Positions 16,159 through 24,185 of a stretch of 40,766 nt of DNA are shown here, piece after piece. Position numbers and translations under genes: made by a program. The DNA is taken from NCBI RefSeq assembly GCF_000472925.1, contig NZ_AXAS01000068.1:1-40766 (forward strand), in the 5' to 3' direction. The stretch comes from Bradyrhizobium sp. Ec3.3 (lineage in GTDB: Bacteria > Pseudomonadota > Alphaproteobacteria > Rhizobiales > Xanthobacteraceae). The notes below the pieces were generated by a model. That model did no database searches and was not told the origin of the DNA. It saw only the letters and a list, made by a program, of their open reading frames with translations. Every line of letters begins with the position of its first letter. Position 1 is the stretch's first letter.

Positions 16159-16245
16159 GTAGGATGGGTGGAGCGCAGCGAAACCCATCAGCTTCGTCGC
16201 CCGATAAAAGTTTGATGGGTTTCGCCTTCGCTCTACCCATCCTAC
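16159..16245. repeat. Long palindromic intergenic repeat, family 1, copy A
   Basis: An imperfect hairpin with arms of about 32 bases. The left arm begins GTAGGATGGGTGGAGCG and ends GCGAAACCCATCA; the right arm begins TGATGGGTTTCGC and ends CTACCCATCCTAC. The arms are near-complementary with small bulges. It fills the gap between two convergent genes, so it may end both transcripts. It belongs to the same family as the copy at 17698-17783. Confidence 0.9.
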
Positions 16246-16265
16246 CGATCTTCGAAAGCGGTGCC

Positions 16266-17585
16266 TCAGCCCGCCTTCGTGCCCGTGATGATTGCGAGCG
16301 CCTCGACAAGGCGGTCGAGATCGGCCTCCGTGGTGTAGAGCGCCGGCGTCACGCGGATGCATTGCCCCTTGGCGACACCTGCGCGGCGCACTGTGTGCAC
16401 CTTGAAGCCATCCCTGAGTTTTGCCACCACGGCGTCATTGTCGGCCTTGCTCGTCTTGCCGGCAAGGCGGAAGGAGGTGATGGCGCCGTAGGAGCCGGCC
16501 TCGTCCGGCGTCAGGATCTCGATATCCCTGAATGCGCGAACACGGCTCACCCAGTAGTCGCGCAAGTAGCGCAGGCGGGCCTGCTTGGCGGGTGCGCCGA
16601 TCTCCTGGTGTAGCGAGACCGCCGTCGGCACCGTCAGCACGGTCGCGAAATTCACGGTGCCGGTGTGCACACGCGAGCGGATATCGGTTGCCGGATAATC
16701 CTCGTCGCCCATGTCGCGGTCGATGTCGGCGATGCGGTCTTTCCTGATGTAGAGGAAGCCGACGCCGAGCGGCGCGCCGATCCATTTGTGCAGGTTGAAG
16801 CCGACGAAATCGGCCTCGAGCTCACCGACTTTGAAGTCGAGCTGCCCCCAGGAATGGGCGGCATCGACGATGGTGTCGATGTCCTTGGCCTTCGCCATGC
16901 GCACGATCTCGGCGATCGGCATCACGAGGCCGGTGCGGTGGCTGACATGCGTCAGCAGCAGCAGCTTGGTCTTCGGGTTGGCATCGATCGCTTTTGCGTA
17001 GGCGTCCAGCACGGCCTGCCGGGTCGCTGGCTCCGGCACGTCGAATTTGACGACGTCGACGCCGCGCCGCGCCTTCAGCGCGTTCATCGCATACTGCATC
17101 GAATCGTAGTCGAGATCGGCATAGAGCACGGTGTCGCCCGTCTTCAGCCTGTTGTAGCCGCCGATCAGGAGCTGCAGCGCCTCGGTTGCACCGCGCGTCA
17201 GCGCGATCTCCTCGGGCGCAGCGCCGACCGCTTCCGCCACCTTGACGCGCACAGCCTCGAAATCGGCACCAAAGCGCTGCCGGGCATAATAGGAATTCTG
17301 GGAGTTGACCATGTCGGCCTGGCGGATGAACTCGCGCCGCACCGGCTCGGGCATGATGCCCCAATAGCCGTTCTCCAGGTTGACGATGTCAGGTGTCACG
17401 GCATAGAGCCCGCGCGCTGCATCCCAATAGGCCTTGTCAGTGGCGATCGCGGCCGCAGGTCCCGTCGGCGCCTTCGGCAATCCTTCCGCCGCCATCACCG
17501 GTGCCGCAAGCGGCGCGACCGCCGCGGCCGCGAGGCCTTTCAGAATCGACCGGCGATTGGACGACAGCGTCTTGATCAAATGCAT
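16266..17585 (-). CDS. Class V aminotransferase-fold PLP enzyme with Tat signal (isopenicillin N epimerase-like)
   Basis: A 439-residue PLP-dependent enzyme. Residues 1-33 are a twin-arginine signal: SSNRRSILKGLAAAAVAPLAAPVMA. The catalytic domain follows with LTRGATEALQLLIGGY (cofactor phosphate region), DAAHSWGQLDF (Asp241, pyridine nitrogen partner) and VGFNLHKWIGAPLGVGFLYI (Lys267, Schiff base). This is the class V fold shared with isopenicillin N epimerases and cysteine desulfurases. The catalytic cysteine loop of a desulfurase is not evident, so desulfuration is unlikely. Tat export would deliver the folded enzyme with PLP bound to the periplasm, which is unusual but known for this subfamily in alphaproteobacteria. 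It is convergent with the molybdoenzyme gene. Substrate unknown; amino-acid epimerisation, lyase or transamination activity are all possible. Confidence 0.9.
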   Translation of the reverse strand: MHLIKTLSSNRRSILKGLAAAAVAPLAAPVMAAEGLPKAPTGPAAAIATDKAYWDAARGLYAVTPDIVNLENGYWGIMPEPVRREFIRQADMVNSQNSYYARQRFGADFEAVRVKVAEAVGAAPEEIALTRGATEALQLLIGGYNRLKTGDTVLYADLDYDSMQYAMNALKARRGVDVVKFDVPEPATRQAVLDAYAKAIDANPKTKLLLLTHVSHRTGLVMPIAEIVRMAKAKDIDTIVDAAHSWGQLDFKVGELEADFVGFNLHKWIGAPLGVGFLYIRKDRIADIDRDMGDEDYPATDIRSRVHTGTVNFATVLTVPTAVSLHQEIGAPAKQARLRYLRDYWVSRVRAFRDIEILTPDEAGSYGAITSFRLAGKTSKADNDAVVAKLRDGFKVHTVRRAGVAKGQCIRVTPALYTTEADLDRLVEALAIITGTKAG

Positions 17586-17697
17586 CTTGAGCCTCTCACT
17601 TTAGCGCGGCGACCAGAGCAATGGTCCACGAAGCGGAGATGACGGGACTGTGACCGTCCAAAGGTGGCGCGTCGATCCGGGACGCGGCGGGGAGTGC

Positions 17698-17783
17698 GTA
17701 GGATGGGTTGAGCACTTGCGAAACCCATCATGCTTCATCGCCGGACGACCGCGATGGGTTTCGCTTCGCTCTACCCATCCTAC
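17698..17783. repeat. Long palindromic intergenic repeat, family 1, copy B
   Basis: The hairpin opens GTAGGATGGGTTGAGC and GCGAAACCCATCA and closes with GATGGGTTTCGC then CTACCCATCCTAC. It is a second copy of the element at 16159-16245, with a different loop. It lies between the start of the aminotransferase gene and the start of the adenylate cyclase gene, which diverge, so it cannot be a simple terminator for either. Such placement favours a dispersed repeat rather than a gene-specific signal. Confidence 0.9.
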
Positions 17784-17869
17784 GGGGTGGCCGCCGCCAT
17801 TGACGCCCCCCGCCCGAGACACGACATATCCTGCATCCCGACTCCGCACCCCCCGCCCCGGAGCAAGCC

Positions 17870-19069
17870 ATGAACGCGCCGTCCAACGTCGATCCCGTCA
17901 CCGCGCAGCCCGAGCGCGACGTCCTGCACTGGCTGACCAACGAGACCCGCGATCAGCGCTTCATCGACAACATCTTTGCCGAGATGTGCATCCGCCTCCA
18001 GCAGGCCGGCATTCCGGTCGCGCGGGCGACGCTTCATGTCGTGGTCAACCATCCGCAATGGCTGGGCGCGCGGATGATGTGGGCCGACGGGATGCGCGGG
18101 GCGGAGATTTCGCGGGTCGATTACGATGTCAGGGAAACATCCCAATATATCGGCAGTCCCGCCAACGAAATCCATGACGGCGCTACCGAGGTGCGCGAGC
18201 ATCTCGAACGGGGCCCATCAGCGGGCCGCAAGCATGCCGTCTATGACGAGATGCGGGCGAAGGGCCTGACCGACTATGTGGCATGGCCGATGTACCATAC
18301 GCTCGGCAAGCGGCACATCGTCACCTTCGCGACCGACCGTCCCGACGGCTTCGACGACGCGCATGTTGCCGCTCTCAAGAGACTGTTGCCGGTGCTGGCG
18401 CTGGTCAGCGAGATCCGGATCAAGAACCGCCTGGCGCGAACCCTGCTCGAGACCTATGTCGGCTCGCATGCCGGCGAACTCATCCTGGCCGGCGCCACAA
18501 GGCGCGGCAGCGGCACGACCGTGCACGCCGCGATCCTGATCTGCGACTTGCGCGATTTCACCCGCATCTCCGACAACTGGCCGCGCGATGACGTCATCGA
18601 TCTCCTCAACGACTATTTTGACGCGATGTCCGAGCCGATCGTGCGGCATGGCGGGGAAATCCTGAAATTCATCGGCGACGGCCTGCTCGCCATCTTTCCG
18701 CTCAGCCAGCCCTCGGCCTGTGCAAACCTGCTGCGGGCCGTGAGTGAGGCCCGTCAGGCCATGGCGGTGCTGAACGAAAACAACAGCGTCACCGGCCGCG
18801 CGCCGCTGCATTACGGGATCGGTGCCCATGTCGGCGACGTCATGTACGGCAATATCGGCTCGCGCTCCCGGCTCGACTTCACCGTCATCGGCCCTGCCGT
18901 CAACATGGCCTCCCGTCTCGAGACGCTCACAAAACAGTTGGGGCGAACCGTGCTGCTTTCGCGCGCCTTCGCCGACCTCGTGAAGAACGAAGTCGAACTC
19001 GAACGCGTCGGCGAACACCCGGTGCGCGGCTTCAACGAGCCGGTCGAGGTGTTCGCGTATCACGGCTGA
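17870..19069 (+). CDS. Class III adenylate cyclase, soluble
   Basis: A 399-residue cytoplasmic cyclase making cAMP from ATP. The first ~200 residues form a sensor-like domain (GAF-like in character, with WLTNETRDQRFIDNIFAEMC and DYVAWPMYHTLGKRHIVTFATD) followed by a linker helix. The catalytic domain starts near residue 215. The metal-binding aspartates are D226 (ILICDLRDFTRIS) and D270 (EILKFIGDGLLAIFP). The purine-specifying K266 and D336 (LDFTVIGPAVN) point to adenylate rather than guanylate specificity. N345 and R349 complete the transition-state residues. No membrane segment is present. Bradyrhizobia carry many class III cyclases; the signal sensed here cannot be inferred. ATG 17870 is preceded by GGAG about seven bases upstream and starts a credible non-conserved tail. 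Confidence 0.93.
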   Translation: MNAPSNVDPVTAQPERDVLHWLTNETRDQRFIDNIFAEMCIRLQQAGIPVARATLHVVVNHPQWLGARMMWADGMRGAEISRVDYDVRETSQYIGSPANEIHDGATEVREHLERGPSAGRKHAVYDEMRAKGLTDYVAWPMYHTLGKRHIVTFATDRPDGFDDAHVAALKRLLPVLALVSEIRIKNRLARTLLETYVGSHAGELILAGATRRGSGTTVHAAILICDLRDFTRISDNWPRDDVIDLLNDYFDAMSEPIVRHGGEILKFIGDGLLAIFPLSQPSACANLLRAVSEARQAMAVLNENNSVTGRAPLHYGIGAHVGDVMYGNIGSRSRLDFTVIGPAVNMASRLETLTKQLGRTVLLSRAFADLVKNEVELERVGEHPVRGFNEPVEVFAYHG

Positions 19070-19091
19070 AGGTCGGTCTGCTGCGCGCTCC

Positions 19092-19174
19092 GTAGCCCGG
19101 ATGGAGCACAACGTAATCCGGGGTTGACTCCATCGGCGTGTTTCCCGGATTTCGCTGCGCTTCATCCGGGCTAC
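19092..19174. repeat. Palindromic intergenic repeat, family 2
   Basis: Opens GTAGCCCGGATGGAGCACA then AATCCGGGG, and closes TTTCCCGGATTTCGC then TTCATCCGGGCTAC. The ends are exact complements (GTAGCCCGGATG/CATCCGGGCTAC). It lies just after the adenylate cyclase stop, downstream on the same strand. The sequence differs from family 1 but has the same two-level hairpin design. It could contribute to transcript termination between the convergent cyclase and permease genes. Confidence 0.88.
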
Positions 19175-19216
19175 GATCGCCTCCGGCGCGGGGAGGTCGG
19201 ATTGCGCCTGTTTCGT

Positions 19217-19247
19217 TGGGGTTCGCCAAAGCTTCTACCGATCCTAC
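19217..19247. repeat. Degenerate half copy of family 1 repeat
   Basis: GGGGTTCGCCAAAGCTTCTACCGATCCTAC aligns with the right arm of the family 1 hairpins (GATGGGTTTCGC... CTACCCATCCTAC) with several changes. No left arm is visible. It is probably a decayed copy. The remaining sequence of this 324-base gap (19070-19393) shows nothing else I can support. Confidence 0.45.
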
Positions 19248-19393
19248 GAACCCCAATGATGGCATCATGCCCCTGATTTGCCCGACGTGTCAAATGATTT
19301 CGTAAAATCGGAAGCCATCGCGCCGTCCGCCACCGGCTACTTTGCATGGGGTTGTTTTCGATGTTTTGGTTTTGGCGACGCGGCTAGCGCGCC

Positions 19394-20224
19394 TCAGGCG
19401 CTGCTGCCCTTCAGCCGCTCGTTGCGCCGGCGCAGGCCTTCCATGGTGGCGAGCAGGATGACGGAGACGGTGGTCAGGATCACCGCCGCCGCCGTGATGG
19501 TCGGGCTGATGTTCTCGCGGATGCCGCTGAACATTTCGCGGGGCAGGGTGCGCTGCTCGGGGCCGGCCATGAACAGCACGATCACCACCTCGTCGAAGCT
19601 GGTGGCGAAGGCGAACAGCGCGCCTGATGCCAGACCCGGCAGGATCAGCGGCAGGATCACGCGGCGGAATGCGTAGAGCGGCGGCGCGCCGAGGGAGGCT
19701 GCGGCGCGCGCCAGGTTCATGTCAAAGCTTTGCAGCGTCGCGCCGACCGTGATCACCACGAACGGCGTTGCCAGCGCGGTGTGGGCCAGGATCAGGCCGA
19801 GATAGCTGCCGGTCAGCCCGATCGGCGCGAAGAAGAAGTAGAGGCCGACCGCAGTGATGACGCCGGGCACCACGACGGGCGACAGCACGATCGCCAGCAC
19901 CAGCGGCTTGAACCGGCTCTTCCACTGTGCCAACCCCAGCGCGGCCAGCGTGCCGAGCACGACCGACAGCACCGTCGCGGCGACGCCGATGATCATGCTG
20001 TTCTTCAGCGACGTCATCCAGCGCGCCGAATGGATGAACTCATCGTACCAGCGCAAGGAAAGGCCGGGCAGCGGATAGGTGAGGTAGGCGCCGGAGCTGA
20101 AGGATAGCGGCATGATCGCGAGGATCGGCGCCATCAGGAAGATGAAGACCAGCGTGGCAATGATGATGGTCGCGCCCCACGCGATGCGCTGGCTGGTCGT
20201 GCGGAGGGAAGCATCGCCGCTCAA
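19394..20224 (-). CDS. Polyamine-type ABC transporter permease (PotC-like)
   Basis: A 276-residue inner-membrane permease with six predicted helices. The BPD_transp_1 EAA loop reads RAAASLGAPPLYAFRRVILPLILPG. ALATPFVVITVGATLQSFD and FATSFDEVVIVLFMAGPEQRTLPREMF are typical of PotC-like spermidine/putrescine permeases. No ATG fits: the frame continues far upstream into the neighbouring gene as a shadow. TTG 20224 gives MSGDASLRTTSQRIAWG, overlaps the upstream stop as TTGA, and has GGAGG nine bases before it, so I take it as the start. It is the last gene of a potA-potD-potB-potC order. Import of polyamines or a related cation is likely, though opine and other substrates use the same family. Confidence 0.92.
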   Translation of the reverse strand: MSGDASLRTTSQRIAWGATIIIATLVFIFLMAPILAIMPLSFSSGAYLTYPLPGLSLRWYDEFIHSARWMTSLKNSMIIGVAATVLSVVLGTLAALGLAQWKSRFKPLVLAIVLSPVVVPGVITAVGLYFFFAPIGLTGSYLGLILAHTALATPFVVITVGATLQSFDMNLARAAASLGAPPLYAFRRVILPLILPGLASGALFAFATSFDEVVIVLFMAGPEQRTLPREMFSGIRENISPTITAAAVILTTVSVILLATMEGLRRRNERLKGSSA

Positions 20225-21483
20225 TTCTTCATTCCTCCGGTGACCTGCTGCCCCTGCACCAGCCTTCCGTAGAGGACGCCGAGCAGCAGCGTTGCGACCA
20301 GCAGCAGCGCGCCCAAAGCCGAGGCAAGGCCCCAATTGGCGGTTTCGGTGGTGTAGAGGGCGATGAAGTAGCTCATCATCTGATCGGCGCCGCCGCCGAC
20401 GAGTGCGGGCGTGATGTAGTAGCCGAGCGCCAGGATGAAGACGAGCAGGCTTCCCGCGGCGATGCCGGGCAGGGTCTGGGGCAGGTAGATCCGCAGGAAG
20501 GCGGTGAGCGGCGGCGCGCCGAGCGAGGCGGCGGCCCGCATATAGGCCGGCGAGATCGCCTTCATGCTGCTGTAGAGCGGCAGGATCATGAAGGGCAGCA
20601 GCACGTGGGTCATCGCCACATAGACGCCGAAGCGGTTGTAGATCAGCCGCATCGGCGCATCGATGATGCCGAGGAAGCGCAAGCTGTCGTTCACCACGCC
20701 ATTGCTCTGCAACAGCACGATCCAGGCGCAGGTGCGCACCAGCAGCGACGTCCAGAACGGCAGCAGCACGAAGATCATCAGGAGATTCGATCTCCCGGCC
20801 GGCAGCGTTGCCAGGAGGTAGGCGACCGGGAAGCCCAGGATCAGGCACAGCACCGTGACACTGAAGCTGATGATGAAGGTGCGGACGAAGACGTCGCGGT
20901 AGATGGCCTGATCGGGCGGGGCGGCGACGATCGCGCCGTCCACGTTCCGCGTCAGGTCGAGCGCCGCCAGCAGGTAGAAGCCTGTCACCGGCCCGCTCGC
21001 GCCCTTGATCGCCGCCCAGGTGGTGCGTTCGCGCCATGCCGGATTGATCTTGCCCAGCGTCTCCTTCGCCGTGCCGGGCTCAGGCGGGGCCTTCAGATTG
21101 CGCGCCGTGCTGGTGAGGATGGTGCGGAAGCCGTTGACGGCGTAGTTGAGCCGCTTGGCCGCGATGGCGAGCGTCCCGGCGGCGCGCGCCGCCAGGATGT
21201 CGTCGGCCAGCGCAGCATAGGCCTTTTCGTCCGGGAGGTCCCTGCCGTCCCAGTCGGCCAGCGTCGCCACCGTGTGCGGCAGCACCTTGCGCACCTCCCA
21301 GTCATCGACGGCGTGCCAGAGCATGCCGGCGATTGGTCCTAAGAAGGTGAAGAGCAGGAATGCGAGAAGCGGCAGGACCAGCGCCAATGCCTTGACCTGG
21401 CGCGCCCGCTCCGCCCGTTTGAGGCGGCGCTTGAGCGGCACGTCGGTCGGCGCATCGGCGCTGGTCAGGAACGCTTCCGTCAT
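20221..21483 (-). CDS. Polyamine-type ABC transporter permease with large periplasmic insertion (PotB-like)
   Basis: A 420-residue permease, about 120-140 residues longer than a usual PotB. The first helix lies at about 31-56. A long hydrophilic segment from about 57 to 198 (DWEVRKVLPHTVATLADWDGRD..., KAPPEPGTAKETLGKINPAWRERT) should then face the periplasm before the remaining helices. The EAA loop RAAASLGAPPLTAFLRIYLPQTLPG lies at about 314-338. The insertion is characteristic of a subgroup of rhizobial Pot/Fut-like permeases, so it is probably a real feature rather than an assembly fault. The gene follows the binding-protein gene by 22 bases and overlaps potC by four. Confidence 0.92.
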   Translation of the reverse strand: MTEAFLTSADAPTDVPLKRRLKRAERARQVKALALVLPLLAFLLFTFLGPIAGMLWHAVDDWEVRKVLPHTVATLADWDGRDLPDEKAYAALADDILAARAAGTLAIAAKRLNYAVNGFRTILTSTARNLKAPPEPGTAKETLGKINPAWRERTTWAAIKGASGPVTGFYLLAALDLTRNVDGAIVAAPPDQAIYRDVFVRTFIISFSVTVLCLILGFPVAYLLATLPAGRSNLLMIFVLLPFWTSLLVRTCAWIVLLQSNGVVNDSLRFLGIIDAPMRLIYNRFGVYVAMTHVLLPFMILPLYSSMKAISPAYMRAAASLGAPPLTAFLRIYLPQTLPGIAAGSLLVFILALGYYITPALVGGGADQMMSYFIALYTTETANWGLASALGALLLVATLLLGVLYGRLVQGQQVTGGMKN

Positions 21484-21505
21484 CGCTTCAAGCCCTGCGG
21501 GCGCG

Positions 21506-22555
21506 TTATTTCGCGGTCCACTTGTTGAAGCGTTCGGTCAGGCGGTCGATGTTCTCGAGCCAGAATGCAACGTTGATCTCGACCGCATTCTTCATGTTGT
21601 CCGGCGCCGTCGGCAGATCCTTCAGAACGGCCGGCTGGATCAGCCCCGCGGCGTCCTTGTTCGAGGTGCCGTAGGCGATGTTCTCCGACAGCTTGGACTG
21701 GTTTTCGGCCTTGCCGGCGAAGTCGAGGAACTTGTAGGCGGTGTCCTTGTTCGGGCTGCCCTTCAGGATGACCCAGCTGTCGAGCGTATAGAGCGCGCCG
21801 TCCCACACCATGCCGAAGTTCTTCTTCTCGTTCTTGTTCGCGGTGTCGATGCGGCCGTTATAGACCGAGGTCATCGCCACTTCGCCCGAGGCGAGCAACT
21901 GCGGCGGCTGGGCGCCGGCCTTCCACCAGACGAGGTCGCCCTTGATGGTGTCGAGCTTCTTGAAGGCGCGATCGACGCCCTCGTCGGTGGCCAGCACCTT
22001 GTAGACGTCCGCCGGCGGGACGCCGTCGGCGATGAGGGCGATCTCCAGCGTGGTCTTCGGACCCTGGCGCAGGGCGCGCTTGCCCGGATATTTCTTGGTG
22101 TCGAAGAAGTCCGCCCAGCCCTTCGGCGCCTCCTTCAGCTTGTCCTTGTCGTAGCCGAGGACGAAGTCGTACAGGATGGCGCCGACGCCGCAGGGATTGA
22201 CCGACGGCGGCAGATAGGCGGCCTCGCCGCCGATCTTGGTGTAGTCGATCTTCTCGAACAGGCCCTCATCGCAGCCGACCGCGAGTTCCTCGCTCTCGAC
22301 CTGGACGACGTCCCAGGTCGCGGCGCCGCCCTGCACCTTGGCCCGCAGCACGCCGATGCCGCCGTCCCAGGACTCGTCGTTCATCGGGATGCCGGCCGCC
22401 TTCTTGAACGGTTCGAAGTAAACCTTCTTCTGGGCGTCCTGATATGCACCGCCCCACGATACGACGGTGAGATCGCGCGCCTGCGCGACTGTTGCCAGCG
22501 CGACGCCGGCGGTCAGCGTGGCGGCGAATCCGAGTGCCATCTTGAGTTTCATCAT
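21506..22555 (-). CDS. Periplasmic polyamine-type binding protein (PotD-like)
   Basis: A 349-residue family 1 extracellular binding protein. Residues 1 to about 26 form a Sec signal (KMALGFAATLTAGVALATVAQARD). The mature part has LTVVSWGGAYQDAQKKVYFEPFKKAAGIP, WDVVQVESEELAVGCDEGLFEKID, CGVGAILYDFVLGYDKDKL and ALRQGPKTTLEIALIADGV. This is the PotD/PotF pattern. Two adjacent ATGs (22555, 22552) are possible starts. It delivers ligand to the PotB/PotC-like permeases. It is followed closely by potB; potA lies 80 bases upstream on the same strand. The acidic pocket expected for polyamines cannot be confirmed without alignment, so the substrate remains putative. Confidence 0.92.
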   Translation of the reverse strand: MMKLKMALGFAATLTAGVALATVAQARDLTVVSWGGAYQDAQKKVYFEPFKKAAGIPMNDESWDGGIGVLRAKVQGGAATWDVVQVESEELAVGCDEGLFEKIDYTKIGGEAAYLPPSVNPCGVGAILYDFVLGYDKDKLKEAPKGWADFFDTKKYPGKRALRQGPKTTLEIALIADGVPPADVYKVLATDEGVDRAFKKLDTIKGDLVWWKAGAQPPQLLASGEVAMTSVYNGRIDTANKNEKKNFGMVWDGALYTLDSWVILKGSPNKDTAYKFLDFAGKAENQSKLSENIAYGTSNKDAAGLIQPAVLKDLPTAPDNMKNAVEINVAFWLENIDRLTERFNKWTAK

Positions 22556-22635
22556 CGTCTTCGTTCCCTTCTTGTTGCGAGTTGCGTCCTGGAAGTGATG
22601 TGTCCCGGCCCGATCGCCTGGAGGAAGTGGTTCGA

Positions 22636-23745
22636 TTACACCGGATCGAGGGCCAGGCAGTCTTCAGGGCGGAACGTGACGGACACGTTTTCACCCTGCC
22701 TCAAGCTGTGATGTTCGCCCGGCTGGAGCTTGACCATGAACTCCTCGTTGCCCGCGACCTCGAGCACGGCCAACGTGTGGTCGCCGAGATAGATGGTGCT
22801 CTGTACGGTGGCCGGCAGGCGGTTCGGTCCCTCGCTCGTCGCCCCGTCCATGATAATGGAGATCCGCTCCGGTCGCACCGACAGCGAAGTAGTGGCGCCA
22901 CTGCTTGCCACGTTGACCGCCCGGGCCATTATGGTGCCGCCGGAGGCAAGCGCGACGCGGCAATATCCCTGCTCGATCGTCTCGACGGTGCCGGCCAGCA
23001 CGTTGTTCTCACCGACGAAGTGAGCGACGAAGCTGTTCACGGGGTGCTCGTAGAGCGCGTCGGGCCGGTCGATCTGCTGCACGATGCCGTCGTTGAACAC
23101 GGCGATGCGGTCCGACATGGTGAGCGCCTCGCTCTGGTCGTGCGTGACGTAGACGACGGTGATGCCCATCGTCTCGTGCAGTTGCTTGATCTCCAGCTGC
23201 ATCTGCTCCCGCAGGCGCTTGTCCAGGGCGCCGAGCGGCTCGTCCATCAGCACGATCTGGGGATTGAAAACCAGCGCGCGGGCCAGCGCAACGCGCTGCT
23301 GCTGGCCACCGGACAATTGTCCCGGACGCCGCTGCGCCAGGGCCTCCATCTTGATCATGCGCAGCGCCGCGCGCACGCGCTCCTGTGCCTCGGCCTTGTT
23401 GACCTTGCGGACGGACAGCGGGAAGGCGACATTCTCCTCGATCGTCAGGTGCGGAAACAGCGCATAGTTCTGGAACACCATTCCGATGTCGCGCTTGTGC
23501 GGCGGCATGTTCTTGATCGGCCGGTCGGCGAGGTAAATCTCGCCATGGGTCGGGACCTCGAAGCCCGCCAGCATCATCAGCGTGGTCGTCTTGCCCGAGC
23601 CGGACGGGCCGAGCAAGGTGATGAACTCGCCCTTCCTGATGTCGAGGTCGAGGTTCTTCACCACGAGGTGCTCGCCGTCGTAGGTCTTCTGGATGCCGGA
23701 AAAGCGCACCAAGGCCGGCGCGGCTGCGATCATGGCGCCTTCCAT
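22636..23745 (-). CDS. Polyamine-type ABC transporter ATPase (PotA-like)
   Basis: A 369-residue ATPase. Walker A GPSGSGKTT lies at about 46-54, Q-loop VFQNYALFPHLT at about 90-101, signature LSGGQQQR at 144-151, Walker B IVLMDEPLGALD at 164-175, and the H-loop histidine in VTHDQSEAL. The C-terminal ~120 residues form a TOBE regulatory domain (VGENNVLAGTVETIE, LSVRPERISI). ATG 23745 follows GGGAGGA by four bases; the longer frame to 23817 is unlikely. It heads the importer operon potA-potD-potB-potC, downstream of a MarR regulator on the same strand. It energises uptake at the cytoplasmic face. Confidence 0.94.
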   Translation of the reverse strand: MEGAMIAAAPALVRFSGIQKTYDGEHLVVKNLDLDIRKGEFITLLGPSGSGKTTTLMMLAGFEVPTHGEIYLADRPIKNMPPHKRDIGMVFQNYALFPHLTIEENVAFPLSVRKVNKAEAQERVRAALRMIKMEALAQRRPGQLSGGQQQRVALARALVFNPQIVLMDEPLGALDKRLREQMQLEIKQLHETMGITVVYVTHDQSEALTMSDRIAVFNDGIVQQIDRPDALYEHPVNSFVAHFVGENNVLAGTVETIEQGYCRVALASGGTIMARAVNVASSGATTSLSVRPERISIIMDGATSEGPNRLPATVQSTIYLGDHTLAVLEVAGNEEFMVKLQPGEHHSLRQGENVSVTFRPEDCLALDPV

Positions 23746-24057
23746 GCTGTCCTCCCGTCTGCTGATGAGTACCGAGCCGGGACCATTATCAACCGGGATA
23801 GCGAGATGTGGCGTCAATCTTCCGGCGGTGTCCGGGTGCTGCGTCCAGGACGCGGTCGATCCGCGAGGCCAACGGGTAACGGCGAAGGTCGCACGCCGTC
23901 ATCGAAACTTCATTGCCGCAGGCCATACGCAATACACTTTCTCCGCCAGGCGTGGTCGTCCGTGCCCTGAACGGAGCGCGGACGCTGTGTGGCGTTGGAT
24001 CAGTCCCCTGATCCCGCTGCCCGCGCGCTTACGGCCGCAGGCCGGCAAGGCGCCGTC

Positions 24058-24087
24058 AGCTCCCCGTCCAAGGTCGGACGGGAAGCT
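24058..24087 (-). terminator. Hairpin downstream of the MarR gene, possible terminator
   Basis: Arms of 12 bases, AGCTTCCCGTCC and GGACGGGGAGCT on the minus strand, enclose a six-base loop. In RNA of that strand the single mismatch becomes a G-U pair, so the stem is continuous; on the other strand it is an A-C mismatch. This polarity fits a signal ending the MarR transcript about 100 bases after its stop. No U-run follows, so intrinsic termination is unproven. The rest of the 440-base gap 23746-24185 holds no gene I can support. Confidence 0.4.
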
Positions 24088-24185
24088 TAGCATCCTGCGA
24101 GGAGAATACCAGCGGCGCAAAGCCGCCCGGGCTGCGCCTGCAATGACGCCGCCGTCGATCCGCCCAGCGCGAATACCGCAAAGGC

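Noticed and set aside
16159..19247. CRISPR array or insertion sequence from the repeated motifs
   Set aside because: The repeats are isolated hairpins in separate gaps with no regular spacers, no transposase and no target duplications.
22582..23970. 462-residue plus-strand frame over the PotA-like gene
   Set aside because: Shadow of a clear ABC ATPase; low-complexity translation.
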